Source of the DNA: an uncultured Collinsella sp.
Lineage (GTDB): Bacteria > Actinomycetota > Coriobacteriia > Coriobacteriales > Coriobacteriaceae
Reading direction: 5' to 3'
Length of the DNA stretch: 28,961 bases
Assembly (NCBI GenBank): GCA_902475245.1
Contig: CABRYP010000029.1
Span: 1 to 28,961 of the forward strand
The translations under genes and the position numbers were made by a program. Within the stretch, counting starts at the first letter, position 1. Each line of letters begins with the position of its first letter. This document shows, one piece after another, positions 1 through 7,756 of this stretch. The notes beneath the pieces are model-generated. The model made no database searches. It was given only the letters and a program-made list of their open reading frames with translations, and was not told where the DNA came from.

Positions 1-2
1 CG

Positions 3-1133
3 GTTTTCTATAACGTCACACTCTATGAACACGAGACGCTTATCGTCTTTGACGAGGTCCAGATGTACCCGCAAGCACGCGGACTCATCAAGTATCTCGT
101 TGCAGACGGACGTTACGACTACATCGAAACTGGATCCCTGCTCAGCATCAAGCAGAACATTAAAGATATCGTCATCCCATCCGAGGAAGAGTCTCTGGAA
201 CTTGAGCCCCTCGACTTTGAGGAGTTTCTTTGGGGCATGGACGAAAAGGGGCTGGCCGATCTCATTCGCATGAGTTTTAACAAGATGAAGCCGCTCCCCG
301 ATGCCCTACATCGCAGAGCGCTCTCCCTTATGCGCGAATACATGCTCGTAGGCGGCATGCCTGAGCCGGTATCCATCTATGTTGAACAGCGCGCTTTTGC
401 GCCCGTCGACGCTTCGAAGCGCCGAATCGTCCAGCTCTATCGCAACGATATCTCTCGTTTTGCAACCGGTTACGAATTCAAAGTCGTCTCCGTACTCGAT
501 GGCATCCCGGGTCAGCTCTCTAGGCACGAAAAACGATTCAAGCTTTCCTCACTTGATAAAAACGCACGCATGCGCACCTACGAAGAAGCCTTCTTTTGGC
601 TGGCAGACGCGCGAATTGCCAATATCTGCTATGCCGCAAGCGAACCGAGCGTGGGCCTTTCGCTCAGCATGGAGCAAACGGCCCTCAAGTGCTACATGGC
701 AGACACCGGCCTGCTTGTAACGCTTGCCTTCTCTGACAAAAACGATACCGATGAAGACGTTTACAGGGCCGTGCTTCGCGGCGACATCGGATTGAATGAA
801 GGAATGCTTACCGAAAACTACGTTGCCCAATCTCTAAAGGCCAATGGACACAGGCTCTTCTTTTATTCCCAAAGCGGAAAGAAGGAGGGGGAGGAGCGCA
901 TGGAAATCGACTTCCTCGTTACCCGGCCCTATGTCAATGCCGCCGGAAAGCCGCGCATCAGCCCCATCGAAGTTAAGTCGCCACGCAGATACGGAACCAT
1001 CTCCCTCGACCGATTCCGCGCGCGCTTTAACAAGAAGATTGGGATGGCTTACGTGTTGCACCCTAAACAACTCGAGTGGGATGCCGAAGCGCAGCTGGCG
1101 CATCTTCCGTTGTATATGGCTTTTTGCTTGTAG
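3..1133 (+). CDS. DUF4143 / AAA_14-type ATPase, 5' truncated by window edge
   Basis: The reading frame is already open at base 3 and contains a Walker B-like LIVFDEVQ just before residue MYPQAR, so the P-loop lies outside the window. At least 376 residues are present. The C-terminal third carries a PD-(D/E)XK-like pattern, MEIDF near base 901 followed about 70 bases later by IEVKSPRRYG, as is usual in AAA_14 plus DUF4143 proteins. These are common, often multicopy, bacterial and archaeal proteins whose cellular role is not well defined; DNA binding or a toxin- or defence-like role has been suggested. The gene converges on mazG with only 39 bp between stop codons and no obvious strong terminator. 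Family assignment is confident; function is not. Confidence 0.85.
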   Translation, partial: VFYNVTLYEHETLIVFDEVQMYPQARGLIKYLVADGRYDYIETGSLLSIKQNIKDIVIPSEEESLELEPLDFEEFLWGMDEKGLADLIRMSFNKMKPLPDALHRRALSLMREYMLVGGMPEPVSIYVEQRAFAPVDASKRRIVQLYRNDISRFATGYEFKVVSVLDGIPGQLSRHEKRFKLSSLDKNARMRTYEEAFFWLADARIANICYAASEPSVGLSLSMEQTALKCYMADTGLLVTLAFSDKNDTDEDVYRAVLRGDIGLNEGMLTENYVAQSLKANGHRLFFYSQSGKKEGEERMEIDFLVTRPYVNAAGKPRISPIEVKSPRRYGTISLDRFRARFNKKIGMAYVLHPKQLEWDAEAQLAHLPLYMAFCL

Positions 1134-1172
1134 AGACCTCTCTACGAATGGATGCCGTGAGAGACGCAGGCC

Positions 1173-2033
1173 TCACTCGCTTGCTTTTGCTTGGTCCCAC
1201 AGGTCGTTGAGTTGAGCGGTTGAGCAGGCGGCGAGGTCATCGCCCGCCTCGTGCACGGCGGCCTCCATCGCAGCCCAGCGACGGCGAAACTTGGCCGTGC
1301 TCGCGCGCAGGGCGCTCTCGGCGTCGATACCCTCTTTGCGCGCAACGTTGACCAGGGCAAAGAGCAGGTCGCCAAACTCCATCTCGCGCTCGGGCGAGCC
1401 GGGGGCCTCGGCCTCAAACTCGGCACGCTCCTCGGCCACCTCGTCCCACACATCCTGGACCGTCTCCCATTCAAAGCCCACGGCAGCCGCCTTACGCGAC
1501 ACCTTCTGGGCCTGCATCAGCGCCGGCAGATGCGTGGGTACGCCGTCGAGCAGGCCCTCGGGCGCAGCCTCGCCTGCTGCCACGGCCTTGTCCTTGGCGG
1601 CCTTCTCGGCAAGCTTAACCTCGTCCCAAATCTTGAGCACCTCGTCGGAGTTATCGGCGTCCGCATCGCCAAACACGTGCGGGTGGCGGCGGATGAGCTT
1701 GGCGTCGATATCGCGTGCCACATCGGCCAGCGTAAACTCACCGGCGTCCGCCGCAATCTGCGCATGCAGCACTACCTGCATGAGCACGTCGCCGAGCTCC
1801 TCGCGCAGATGCGCCACGTCGTCCGCCTCGATGCAATCGAGCGCCTCGTAGGCCTCCTCGATCATGTTTTTGCCGATGCTGCGGTGCGTCTGCTCGCGGT
1901 CCCACGGGCAGCCGTCGGGCTGACGCAGGCGCCAAATGGTCTGCACCAGATGCTGCAGCTCGGCCGATGCATCCACCAGCGTGGACAGATCGCGCGAGCC
2001 CTCGGCATTTTGCTGAGCCATGTGCTGCGCCAT
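1173..2033 (-). CDS. mazG: MazG nucleoside triphosphate pyrophosphohydrolase
   Basis: 286 residues, close to the two-domain MazG size. The first domain has the GCPWDREQTH signature at about 41-50, then EEAYE (59-63) and EELGD (78-82), the acidic motifs that bind magnesium in all-alpha NTP pyrophosphatases. A second, weaker copy of the fold follows (about 190-260, with DEVAEERAEFE and EFGDLLFALVN). The enzyme hydrolyses (d)NTPs to the monophosphate and pyrophosphate, a housecleaning and stringent-response-modulating role. The ATG is preceded by GAGGAGGAC, which is the end of the upstream phosphodiesterase gene; the stop of that gene lies 2 bp before this start, so the two are probably translationally coupled. 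Confidence 0.93.
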   Translation of the reverse strand: MAQHMAQQNAEGSRDLSTLVDASAELQHLVQTIWRLRQPDGCPWDREQTHRSIGKNMIEEAYEALDCIEADDVAHLREELGDVLMQVVLHAQIAADAGEFTLADVARDIDAKLIRRHPHVFGDADADNSDEVLKIWDEVKLAEKAAKDKAVAAGEAAPEGLLDGVPTHLPALMQAQKVSRKAAAVGFEWETVQDVWDEVAEERAEFEAEAPGSPEREMEFGDLLFALVNVARKEGIDAESALRASTAKFRRRWAAMEAAVHEAGDDLAACSTAQLNDLWDQAKASE

Positions 2034-2035
2034 GG

Positions 2036-2584
2036 TTAGTCCTCCTCCATGATCACGTGGCGGAACGCGCCGCCCTCGTAGATGCCGTAGCTGTGCGAGC
2101 CGTCCTTGGGAATACTCACGCTGCCGGGGTTGAAGAGCCGCAGGCCCGGGTGCGCGGCGCTCTCCTCGTTGACCTTGATGTGCGTGTGGCCGTAGACGAG
2201 CGCGGAGCCCTCGGGCAGCGCGGGCGCGTGGTCGACGCTGTTGTGCATGCCGGCGCCAAAGACGTGGCCGTGCGTCAGGAACAGCTCGCGACCGGTCTCG
2301 TCGAACAGCGTGGCGTAGTCGGCCATGAGGGGGAAGTCGAGGACCATCTGGTCGACCTCGGCATCGCAGTTGCCGCGGACGGCGATGATGCGGTCGGCCA
2401 GGGCGTTGAGCAGCGGGATTACGCGCTTGGGGGCGTAGTCGCGCGGCAGGTCGTTGCGCGGACCGTGATAGAGCAGGTCGCCCAGCAGGACGATGCGGTC
2501 GGGCTGCTCGGACTCGATGGCGGCGACCAGGCGCTCAGTCCAATATGCCGAACCGTGGATGTCGGAAGCGATAAGGTATTTCAT
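2036..2584 (-). CDS. yfcE: YfcE/MJ0936-family metallophosphodiesterase
   Basis: 182 residues, matching the roughly 184-residue YfcE family. The metal-binding motifs are in order: SDIHG near the start, GDLLYHG, GNCD (the family GNHD with Cys for His), LTHGHVFG and YGHTH. Such enzymes are manganese-dependent phosphodiesterases active on model phosphodiesters; the natural substrate is uncertain. A longer in-frame start exists upstream, but AAAGGAA sits 6-7 bases before the ATG of MKYLIASDIHG, so that start is chosen. It is the middle gene of an operon with larC-like (58 bp upstream) and mazG (2 bp downstream). Confidence 0.9.
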   Translation of the reverse strand: MKYLIASDIHGSAYWTERLVAAIESEQPDRIVLLGDLLYHGPRNDLPRDYAPKRVIPLLNALADRIIAVRGNCDAEVDQMVLDFPLMADYATLFDETGRELFLTHGHVFGAGMHNSVDHAPALPEGSALVYGHTHIKVNEESAAHPGLRLFNPGSVSIPKDGSHSYGIYEGGAFRHVIMEED

Positions 2585-2642
2585 GGGGAGTTCCTTTCGG
2601 ATGGGGTTGATGTGGCCGGGCGCGGCGCGTCGCTCGGCCGTG

Positions 2643-3128
2643 TTACTCAAATCGCAGTGCCACGGCTTGTGCCGCCTGCATCACGCGCTGGAGCGGCACG
2701 TTATGCTCGCGAGCGAGGCGGGAGCAGTCTTCGTACTCGGGCGCCGCACGCTCACTACCGTCGGGCAGGGTCGCCACCTTGACGGACACCTCGCCCCATG
2801 GCGTTGTTACGCGCTCAAAGCGGCGTGGTAGGCAAACGCGCTCCATAACCTGGCGGCGGATGCCATTGGTCGTGGTTTCCAAAAAGATAATCGTCTGTAG
2901 GCGCTCGATATCCTCGTGGGTACAGATTACCTGCAGCTGCCAGCCGGGACGGCCCTTCTTGCAATAGAGGGGCAGCCAGTGCACCTCGCGCGCACCGGCC
3001 TCGCGCAGGCGGTCGGCGGCGTAGGCGAGCACCTCGGGCGACGCGTCGTCGATATCGCATTCCAGCTTGACGATGGTCTCGGGCGCATCGGTCTCGCGGG
3101 ACAGCGGAGATTTGCTATCGCATGGCAT
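2643..3128 (-). CDS. larC: Orphan LarC C-terminal-domain (LarC2-like) nickel insertion protein
   Basis: 161 residues matching only the C-terminal part of LarC (formerly DUF111): CDIDDASPEVL, then CKKGRPGWQLQV (family KKGRPG), LETTTNGIR (family ETTTIGVR), a downstream VKVA strand and APEYED (family PEYED). In lactobacilli, LarC makes the nickel-pincer cofactor of lactate racemase and is encoded as larC1/larC2 joined by a programmed frameshift. Here the 190 bases upstream hold no larC1, and no larA, larB or larE is seen, so this is a free-standing LarC2-like protein. The start at 3128 is preferred over one 39 bases earlier because GGAAAGGAG lies 9 bases before it. The family is secure; a nickel-cofactor role is inference. 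Confidence 0.85.
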   Translation of the reverse strand: MPCDSKSPLSRETDAPETIVKLECDIDDASPEVLAYAADRLREAGAREVHWLPLYCKKGRPGWQLQVICTHEDIERLQTIIFLETTTNGIRRQVMERVCLPRRFERVTTPWGEVSVKVATLPDGSERAAPEYEDCSRLAREHNVPLQRVMQAAQAVALRFE

Positions 3129-3283
3129 ACGGTCCGGCTCCTTTCCGCACGGGCTCGTTTTGTTCATTCAAACGCTAGCACATCGCGGGCGGCGTGGATG
3201 TGGCGGAGCGCGATGAGCGCGATTTTCCCTGTCCGCAAGAAACCGACACCCCGGCGCGCTCGTCGCATCGAGAGCCGCGCCGC

Positions 3284-3321
3284 TACAATGGAGCGAATTC
3301 GCCTGACGCAAAGGAGCTGCC
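3284..3321 (+). promoter_or_regulatory. Putative -10 box and RBS for hisK
   Basis: TACAAT at 3284-3289 is a good -10 hexamer about 33 bases before the hisK ATG, and AAAGGAG lies 5 bases before the ATG. No convincing -35 is visible 16-18 bases upstream in this GC-rich stretch. The 193-bp gap between larC-like and hisK is divergent and should also hold the larC-yfcE-mazG promoter, which I could not pick out. Confidence 0.45.
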
Positions 3322-4233
3322 ATGTCTGCTTGCCCGCTGGTCGATTGCCATACCCACACCTCGTTTTCGGACGGGCACGCCTCGTTTGAGGACAACGTTC
3401 GCGCCGCTGCTGCGGCCGGGTGCCACGTCATGGTCTCGACTGACCACCTCACCCTACCCGCCAGCATAGACGCCAACTGCGAAGTGCAGGTTGTCGAGGG
3501 CGACCTGCCGGCACATCGCCTGGCCTTTGAGGACGCCCGCAAGCTTGCCGCGCAGATTGCGCCGGAGCTCGAGCTTATCTATGGCTTTGAATGCGATTGG
3601 TACGAGGGCTGCGAGCCTTTGGTCGAGCGCTGGTCAGCGGGTGCCATAGTGCGCTTGGGCAGTGTGCACTGGACTGGCGATCCGGGCGATATCATGGCCG
3701 GTGCTGCGGGCACGGCGGGGACGGAGGACGTCGCTCGTCCCGATACGCCCGATTCGCTTTGTGGCTGGGTCGACGATGACACCGACCTGCATGTTTGGGA
3801 AAACCTGGGCGTACGCGGCGTGTGGGAGCGCTATGTCGATAACTGGTGCCGCGCCTGTGAAAGCCCGCTTAACTTTGATGTAATGGCCCACCCCGACCTG
3901 GTCATGCGCTTTTCGAAGGAAGGCTTTGCGCCCGACTTTGACCCCGCGCCATTCTGGGAGCAGATGGCAGAGTGTGCACACGACACGGGCCGCCGCGTTG
4001 AGGTCTCGACTGCCGCGCCGCGCAAGGGGCTCGACGACTACTACCCCGCGACCGGATTGCTGCGTTGCTTTGCCCATGCCGAGGTGCCCATTACCTTTGG
4101 TTCGGATGCGCACCGCGCCTGCGATATCTGCTGGAACATCCGCGAGGCCCAGGCCCACGCCTACGACTGTGGCTATCGAACCTTCGACATCCCCCACCTC
4201 ACCGGAGAATGGGAGCCCACGCCCCTCGCCTAA
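3322..4233 (+). CDS. hisK: PHP-family histidinol-phosphate phosphatase
   Basis: 303 residues. PHP-domain metal motifs are in order: DCHTHTSFSDGH at the N-terminus, STDHL, YGFECDWYEG, GSVHWTG, VMAHPDL and TFGSDAHRA near the C-terminus. This is the HisK/HisJ-type enzyme that dephosphorylates histidinol phosphate to histidinol. The his operon facing it has an IGP-dehydratase-only HisB (195 residues, no phosphatase domain), so this gene supplies the missing step. It is convergent with hisE, separated only by a repeat element. AAAGGAG lies before the ATG. Other PHP phosphoesterase activities are possible, but the context is strong. Confidence 0.9.
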   Translation: MSACPLVDCHTHTSFSDGHASFEDNVRAAAAAGCHVMVSTDHLTLPASIDANCEVQVVEGDLPAHRLAFEDARKLAAQIAPELELIYGFECDWYEGCEPLVERWSAGAIVRLGSVHWTGDPGDIMAGAAGTAGTEDVARPDTPDSLCGWVDDDTDLHVWENLGVRGVWERYVDNWCRACESPLNFDVMAHPDLVMRFSKEGFAPDFDPAPFWEQMAECAHDTGRRVEVSTAAPRKGLDDYYPATGLLRCFAHAEVPITFGSDAHRACDICWNIREAQAHAYDCGYRTFDIPHLTGEWEPTPLA

Positions 4234-4234
4234 G

Positions 4235-4547
4235 ACTAGTCGTTGGGGACACTCTTCACAAATGACCCCTTGGGGACGGAGGAAAACAGGTCGTTTTGCT
4301 CACCACCGACGCCCGTGCAACACCACCCGCCAAAAAGAACGCCCGTTTACTACGATGAACCGCAAACCTCCGACCATCGGCTTAATGTGGAAAATAAAAC
4401 CGCAGGTAGAAGCGTTGACGATTTGCTCAAAATCGACGTGTGGTCAGCAGATCCAGTTTCATCGTAGTAATTGGGCATGCTATTTGGCAGCGCCGGCAAA
4501 GACTGTCCCAAACGACTAGTCGTTTAAGAACGTCCCCAATGACTAGT
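4235..4547. repeat. MITE-like / nested inverted-repeat element between hisK and hisE
   Basis: The whole interval between the hisK and hisE stop codons is one structured element. Its ends are an imperfect 16-bp terminal inverted repeat: ACTAGTCGTTGGGGAC at 4235-4250 against the complement of GTCCCCAATGACTAGT at 4532-4547 (15 of 16 match). Each end contains a second TGGGGAC/TGGGAC module (around 4271-4277 and 4505-4511). Inside is a perfect 13-bp inverted repeat, TTACTACGATGAA at 4347-4359 and its complement at 4458-4470. No coding sequence of note is present. The hisE stop codon (4543-4545) lies inside the right end. It could serve as a bidirectional terminator or be a non-autonomous mobile element; I cannot tell which. 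Confidence 0.7.
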
Positions 4548-4860
4548 GGCGGCGGGCGTTGAGTTCGCCGGCCAGTTCGTCGAGGGTGATGCCGTAGCGC
4601 TCAAGCGTCACGAGCAGGTGGTAGACCAGGTCGCCGGCCTCGTAGCGAATGTGATCGTGGTCGTTATCCTTACAGGCCATGATGACCTCGCTCGCCTCCT
4701 CGGCAAGCTTCTTGAGCAGCTCGTCCTCGACGTCGGTCAACAGGCGAGCGGTGTAGCTCTCCTGCGGCGATGCGTCGCGACGACCATGAATCACCTCGGC
4801 CAACCCCGTCAGCGTCTCACCGATATTTCCATCCTGAACATTCGCAGTGCGCACACCCAT
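4543..4860 (-). CDS. hisE: Phosphoribosyl-ATP pyrophosphatase HisE
   Basis: 105 residues, normal for stand-alone HisE. It carries the acidic MazG-like helices of the family: LTDVEDELLKKLAEEASEV followed by RYEAGDLVYHLLVTLE. It hydrolyses PR-ATP to PR-AMP and pyrophosphate, the second step of histidine synthesis. It is the last gene of the operon, 46 bp after hisI. GAAAGGATTGAACC precedes the ATG. The last codons and stop fall inside the terminal repeat of the downstream element, so the extreme C-terminus (NARRH) may have been set by that element. Confidence 0.93.
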   Translation of the reverse strand: MGVRTANVQDGNIGETLTGLAEVIHGRRDASPQESYTARLLTDVEDELLKKLAEEASEVIMACKDNDHDHIRYEAGDLVYHLLVTLERYGITLDELAGELNARRH

Positions 4861-4906
4861 GGTTCAATCCTTTCTGGTTGGCCAAGCGCTTAGTCGAGCG
4901 CCCGCC

Positions 4907-5236
4907 CTACGCGAGTTTCTTAAAGAAGCAGGTACGGTTGCCGGTGTGGCAGGCCGGACCCGGCGAGTCGACCTTGACCAGCAGCGTATCGCCATCGCAG
5001 TCGGCCCAGAGCTCCTTGACCTCCTGCATGTTGCCGCTCGTCGCGCCCTTGTTCCAGAGCTCCTGGCGGCTGCGACTCCAAAACCACGTGGTACCGGTCT
5101 TGAGCGTCAGCCCCACCGACTCCTCGTTCATCCAAGCAACCATAAGCACCTCACCGGTGTCATACTGCTGAACCACACAGGGAATCAATCCTTTGACGTC
5201 ATATTTAAGATCAGCTGGAGTAGTAATTTCTCTCAT
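4907..5236 (-). CDS. hisI: Phosphoribosyl-AMP cyclohydrolase HisI
   Basis: 109 residues, the size of monofunctional HisI. The family motifs are present: VLMVAWMN, TGTTWFWSRSRQELWNKG, the DCDGD metal site and the zinc-binding CHTGNRTCF. It opens the adenine ring of PR-AMP (third step). In many bacteria HisI is fused to HisE; here they are separate genes 46 bp apart. The upstream 153-bp gap to hisF holds a structured element. AATTGGGGAATTG lies before the ATG with a modest GGGG ribosome-binding site. Confidence 0.95.
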   Translation of the reverse strand: MREITTPADLKYDVKGLIPCVVQQYDTGEVLMVAWMNEESVGLTLKTGTTWFWSRSRQELWNKGATSGNMQEVKELWADCDGDTLLVKVDSPGPACHTGNRTCFFKKLA

Positions 5237-5274
5237 TTCAATTCCCCAATTTAAACATCGCCGGTCGGCGAGGG

Positions 5275-5368
5275 TTGTCCAGGTGCCTCAGGTTGCCGTG
5301 AAAGAGGAGCGACGCGTACTTTGGTACGCGAGCGACGGTTTGAGCGGCAAGATGCGGTGCCTGGGCAA
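5275..5368. repeat. Nested inverted-repeat element between hisF and hisI
   Basis: Three concentric stems are readable: TTGTCCAGG (5275-5283) with CCTGGGCAA (5360-5368, one mismatch or G-U pair), TTGCCG (5293-5298) with CGGCAA (5345-5350), and CGCGTAC (5313-5319) with GTACGCG (5324-5330) around a four-base TTTG loop. No ORF is supported here. It could be an intergenic repeat, an mRNA processing or stability element, or an internal attenuator. No U-run follows on the minus strand, so a simple intrinsic terminator is unlikely. Confidence 0.6.
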
Positions 5369-5389
5369 GCCGCAGCGAAGCCCGCAGCA

Positions 5390-6172
5390 TTAGAAGTCCA
5401 ACCTCACAGGGATACCCTGCGACGCCATATACTCCTTCACCTGGCGGATGCTGAAGGTTCCAAAGTGAAAGACGCTCGCCGCCAGCACGGCGTCGGCTTC
5501 GCCCTCGATCACGCCCTCGGCAAAATGCTCGAGCGTACCCACGCCGCCGCTCGCGATGACGGGGATTGGCACCGCGCGTGCCACGGCGCGGGTGAGCGCC
5601 AGGTCAAAGCCGGCCTTGGCGCCGTCGCGATCCATGCTGGTCAGCAAGATCTCGCCGGCGCCGCGACGAGCCGCCTCCTCGGCCCACGCCACCGCGTCGA
5701 TACCCGTGGCGTTGCGACCTCCTGCGGTAAAAACCTCCCACTTGTCGGCACCGGATGCTCCGGGCAAGCCAACGCGCTTGGCATCGATCGCCACGACCAC
5801 GGCCTGGCTGCCAAACGCCGCGGCAGCCTGGCTGATCAGCGACGGGTCGCGCACGGCCGCCGAGTTGAGCGACACCTTGTCGGCACCGGCGGCAACCATG
5901 GTTCGCATGCCCGCCAGGTCGCGAAAGCCGCCGCCCACGGTATAGGGAATGGCCAGCTCCTCGGCCGCATGCGCCGCCATCTCGATAGTCGTCGCGCGGT
6001 TGTCACTCGTGGCGGTAATATCCAGAAAAACGACCTCGTCCGCACCCTCGCGATCGTAGGCACGCGCTAGCTCCACCGGGTCGCCCGCATCGCGCAGGCT
6101 CACAAAGTTGACGCCCTTGACCACGCGGCCGTCCTTGACGTCCAGACAGGGAATCACGCGTTTGGTAAGCAT
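5390..6172 (-). CDS. hisF: Imidazole glycerol phosphate synthase cyclase subunit HisF
   Basis: 260 residues, (beta/alpha)8 barrel. The catalytic aspartates are at D11 (IPCLDVKDGRVVKG) and D130 (VVVAIDAKR). The phosphate loops VGGGFRD and VIASGGVG are in place. With HisH it makes IGP and AICAR from PRFAR and ammonia. It starts 3 bp after the hisA stop, consistent with tight coupling, and it is followed by a structured 153-bp spacer before hisI. Confidence 0.97.
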   Translation of the reverse strand: MLTKRVIPCLDVKDGRVVKGVNFVSLRDAGDPVELARAYDREGADEVVFLDITATSDNRATTIEMAAHAAEELAIPYTVGGGFRDLAGMRTMVAAGADKVSLNSAAVRDPSLISQAAAAFGSQAVVVAIDAKRVGLPGASGADKWEVFTAGGRNATGIDAVAWAEEAARRGAGEILLTSMDRDGAKAGFDLALTRAVARAVPIPVIASGGVGTLEHFAEGVIEGEADAVLAASVFHFGTFSIRQVKEYMASQGIPVRLDF

Positions 6173-6175
6173 GGG

Positions 6176-6919
6176 TTACTCCTCCCCTCGGGCGGCGGAC
6201 AGCGCCTGTACCAGCGTAAAGTTACCCTCGTAGAGTGCACGACCGGTAATGGCGCCCTCGATGGCATCCTCGCCCACCGCGGCAAGCGCGCGGATATCGT
6301 CGAGCGTCGAGATACCGCCCGACGCCACGACGGGAAAGCCCGCGGCCTCGGCCACATGGCGATACGCCGCCACATCGATGCCCGTCTGCATGCCATCGCG
6401 CGCGATGTCGGTATACACCAGATGCTTAAAGCCCAGCTCGGAAAGCTGCGCCACGGCGTCGTCGAGCGCCACGCCCGCGCCGTCGCGCCAGCCATTCACC
6501 TTGACCTGGCCGTCGCGTGCGGCAATGTCGGCGACCAGCAGCTCGCCAAAGCCTTGGGCTGCCACCTCAGCAAAACCCGGCTCGGTCACCAGCACGGTGC
6601 CCAGCGCAATGCGGCGAGCGCCATAGCCGGCCAGCTCGTCGATGCGCGCGAGCGAGCGGACGCCGCCGCCCACGTCCACGGACAGACCGTCGACGCCGCA
6701 GATGGCCTTAATCGCCGTCGAGTTGGCAGCACATGCGTCCTCGTCCTCGCCAAAGGCAGCGGACAGGTCGACGACGTGCACCCAGCTTGCGCCCTGCTCG
6801 GCAAACGAGCGGGCGACGGCCACGGGGTCGTCGGAATATACCTTGCAGCGGCTCCGGTCGCCGCGCTCCAGGCGCACGACCTTGCCGCCGATCAAATCGA
6901 TTGCGGGGAACAGGATCAT
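6176..6919 (-). CDS. hisA: ProFAR isomerase HisA
   Basis: 247 residues, (beta/alpha)8 barrel. The catalytic pair is D8 (FPAIDLIGGKVVRL) and D131 (VADIAARDG followed by VNGW). The SVDVGGGVRS and VVASGGIST phosphate-binding loops are present. It isomerises ProFAR to PRFAR. It overlaps the hisH stop by 4 bp (ATGA). Actinobacteria proper often have a bifunctional PriA here; nothing I can read by eye separates HisA from PriA, and a trp-linked trpF was not in view. Confidence 0.95.
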   Translation of the reverse strand: MILFPAIDLIGGKVVRLERGDRSRCKVYSDDPVAVARSFAEQGASWVHVVDLSAAFGEDEDACAANSTAIKAICGVDGLSVDVGGGVRSLARIDELAGYGARRIALGTVLVTEPGFAEVAAQGFGELLVADIAARDGQVKVNGWRDGAGVALDDAVAQLSELGFKHLVYTDIARDGMQTGIDVAAYRHVAEAAGFPVVASGGISTLDDIRALAAVGEDAIEGAITGRALYEGNFTLVQALSAARGEE

Positions 6920-7617
6920 CGGCCGGCCTCCTCGACGATATTGACGAAGTTCTTAAGGATGCGCTGACCCAGCGCGGAAGATTTCTCGGGATGAAACTGG
7001 CAGCCCCACACGTTGCCGTGACGCACGATGCACGGGAAGCTCCGCGTATAGTGCGTGCGCGCCAGCACATCGGCGGCATCGGCGTCGTCGGCCACCGCGT
7101 AGCTGTGGGTGAAATACATGTTGGCACCCTCGGCAAAACCGGCAAGCAGCGGATCGGCCGCACCGGCGGACGTCATGTGCACCTGGTCCCAGCCCACGTG
7201 CGGCACCTTCAGGCGGCTCGACTCCAGGCGCGTGCACGAACCGCGCATGATGCCCAGGCCATCGACCCAGGGACCACCAGCCTGCTCGGAGGCATCGTCG
7301 TCCGCGTCCGCACCCTCGTCCGCAGGCACGCCCTCGTTGCCGCGCTCAAAAAATAGCTGAAGGCCCAGGCAGATGCCGAGCAGCGGAATTCCGGCGGCAA
7401 CGGCATCGAGCACGGCCGCTTCCTCGCCGCTCTGGCGCATAAAGGCGATCGCGTCATAGAACGCGCCCACACCCGGGATGACCAGGCCGTCGGCGCTGCG
7501 GATCTGCTCCGGATCATCCGACGTGCAGGCGGCGGCACCGGCGCGCACAAGTCCGCGCACGACGCTCGACAAGTTACCCTTGTGGTAGTCGACCACCACG
7601 ATCTTCGGTTCGCCCAC
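6916..7617 (-). CDS. hisH: Imidazole glycerol phosphate synthase glutaminase subunit HisH
   Basis: 233 residues. Triad elements are the nucleophile C83 in GICLGLQLFF and FHPEKSS near the C-terminus; the oxyanion region is PGVGAF. It supplies ammonia from glutamine to HisF. The frame stays open 90 bases further upstream, but that extension is translated from a repeat arm. The GTG at 7617 has AAGGGAGGG 4 bases before it, so it is chosen. After the Cys motif there is an acidic insert at about residues 93-118 (ADEGADADDDASEQAGG) that is not usual in HisH. Confidence 0.94.
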   Translation of the reverse strand: MGEPKIVVVDYHKGNLSSVVRGLVRAGAAACTSDDPEQIRSADGLVIPGVGAFYDAIAFMRQSGEEAAVLDAVAAGIPLLGICLGLQLFFERGNEGVPADEGADADDDASEQAGGPWVDGLGIMRGSCTRLESSRLKVPHVGWDQVHMTSAGAADPLLAGFAEGANMYFTHSYAVADDADAADVLARTHYTRSFPCIVRHGNVWGCQFHPEKSSALGQRILKNFVNIVEEAGR

Positions 7618-7641
7618 GCGACCCTCCCTTTTCCCATTCAA

Positions 7642-7756
7642 AACCTGCCAAAAAGGGACAGGTTTATTTTGGTCGGTTAAACGTTCACCCACCACATGAG
7701 ACAGCATTCCCGCAGATAAAACCTGCCAAAATATACCTGTCCCTTTTTGGTAGGTT
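7642..7756. repeat. 115-bp REPIN-like inverted-repeat element between hisB and hisH
   Basis: Two 31-bp arms, 7642-7672 and 7726-7756, are inverted copies differing at 2 positions, separated by a 53-bp spacer. Each arm is itself an imperfect hairpin (AACCTG...CAGGTT around AAAAAGGGA). A direct AAAACCTGCCAAAA is also repeated at 7640 and 7718. The right arm supplies the hisB stop codon. The layout of two inverted palindromic units around a short spacer resembles REP doublets mobilised by Y1 transposases; no such transposase is in the window. Confidence 0.75.

Noticed and set aside
4243..4467. Small open frame between hisK and hisE
   Set aside because: It runs through the inverted repeats of the MITE-like element, has no ribosome-binding site and no recognisable protein features.
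7618..7707. Longer N-terminus for HisH
   Set aside because: The extension is translated from the inverted-repeat arm, and a good ribosome-binding site precedes the GTG at 7617.
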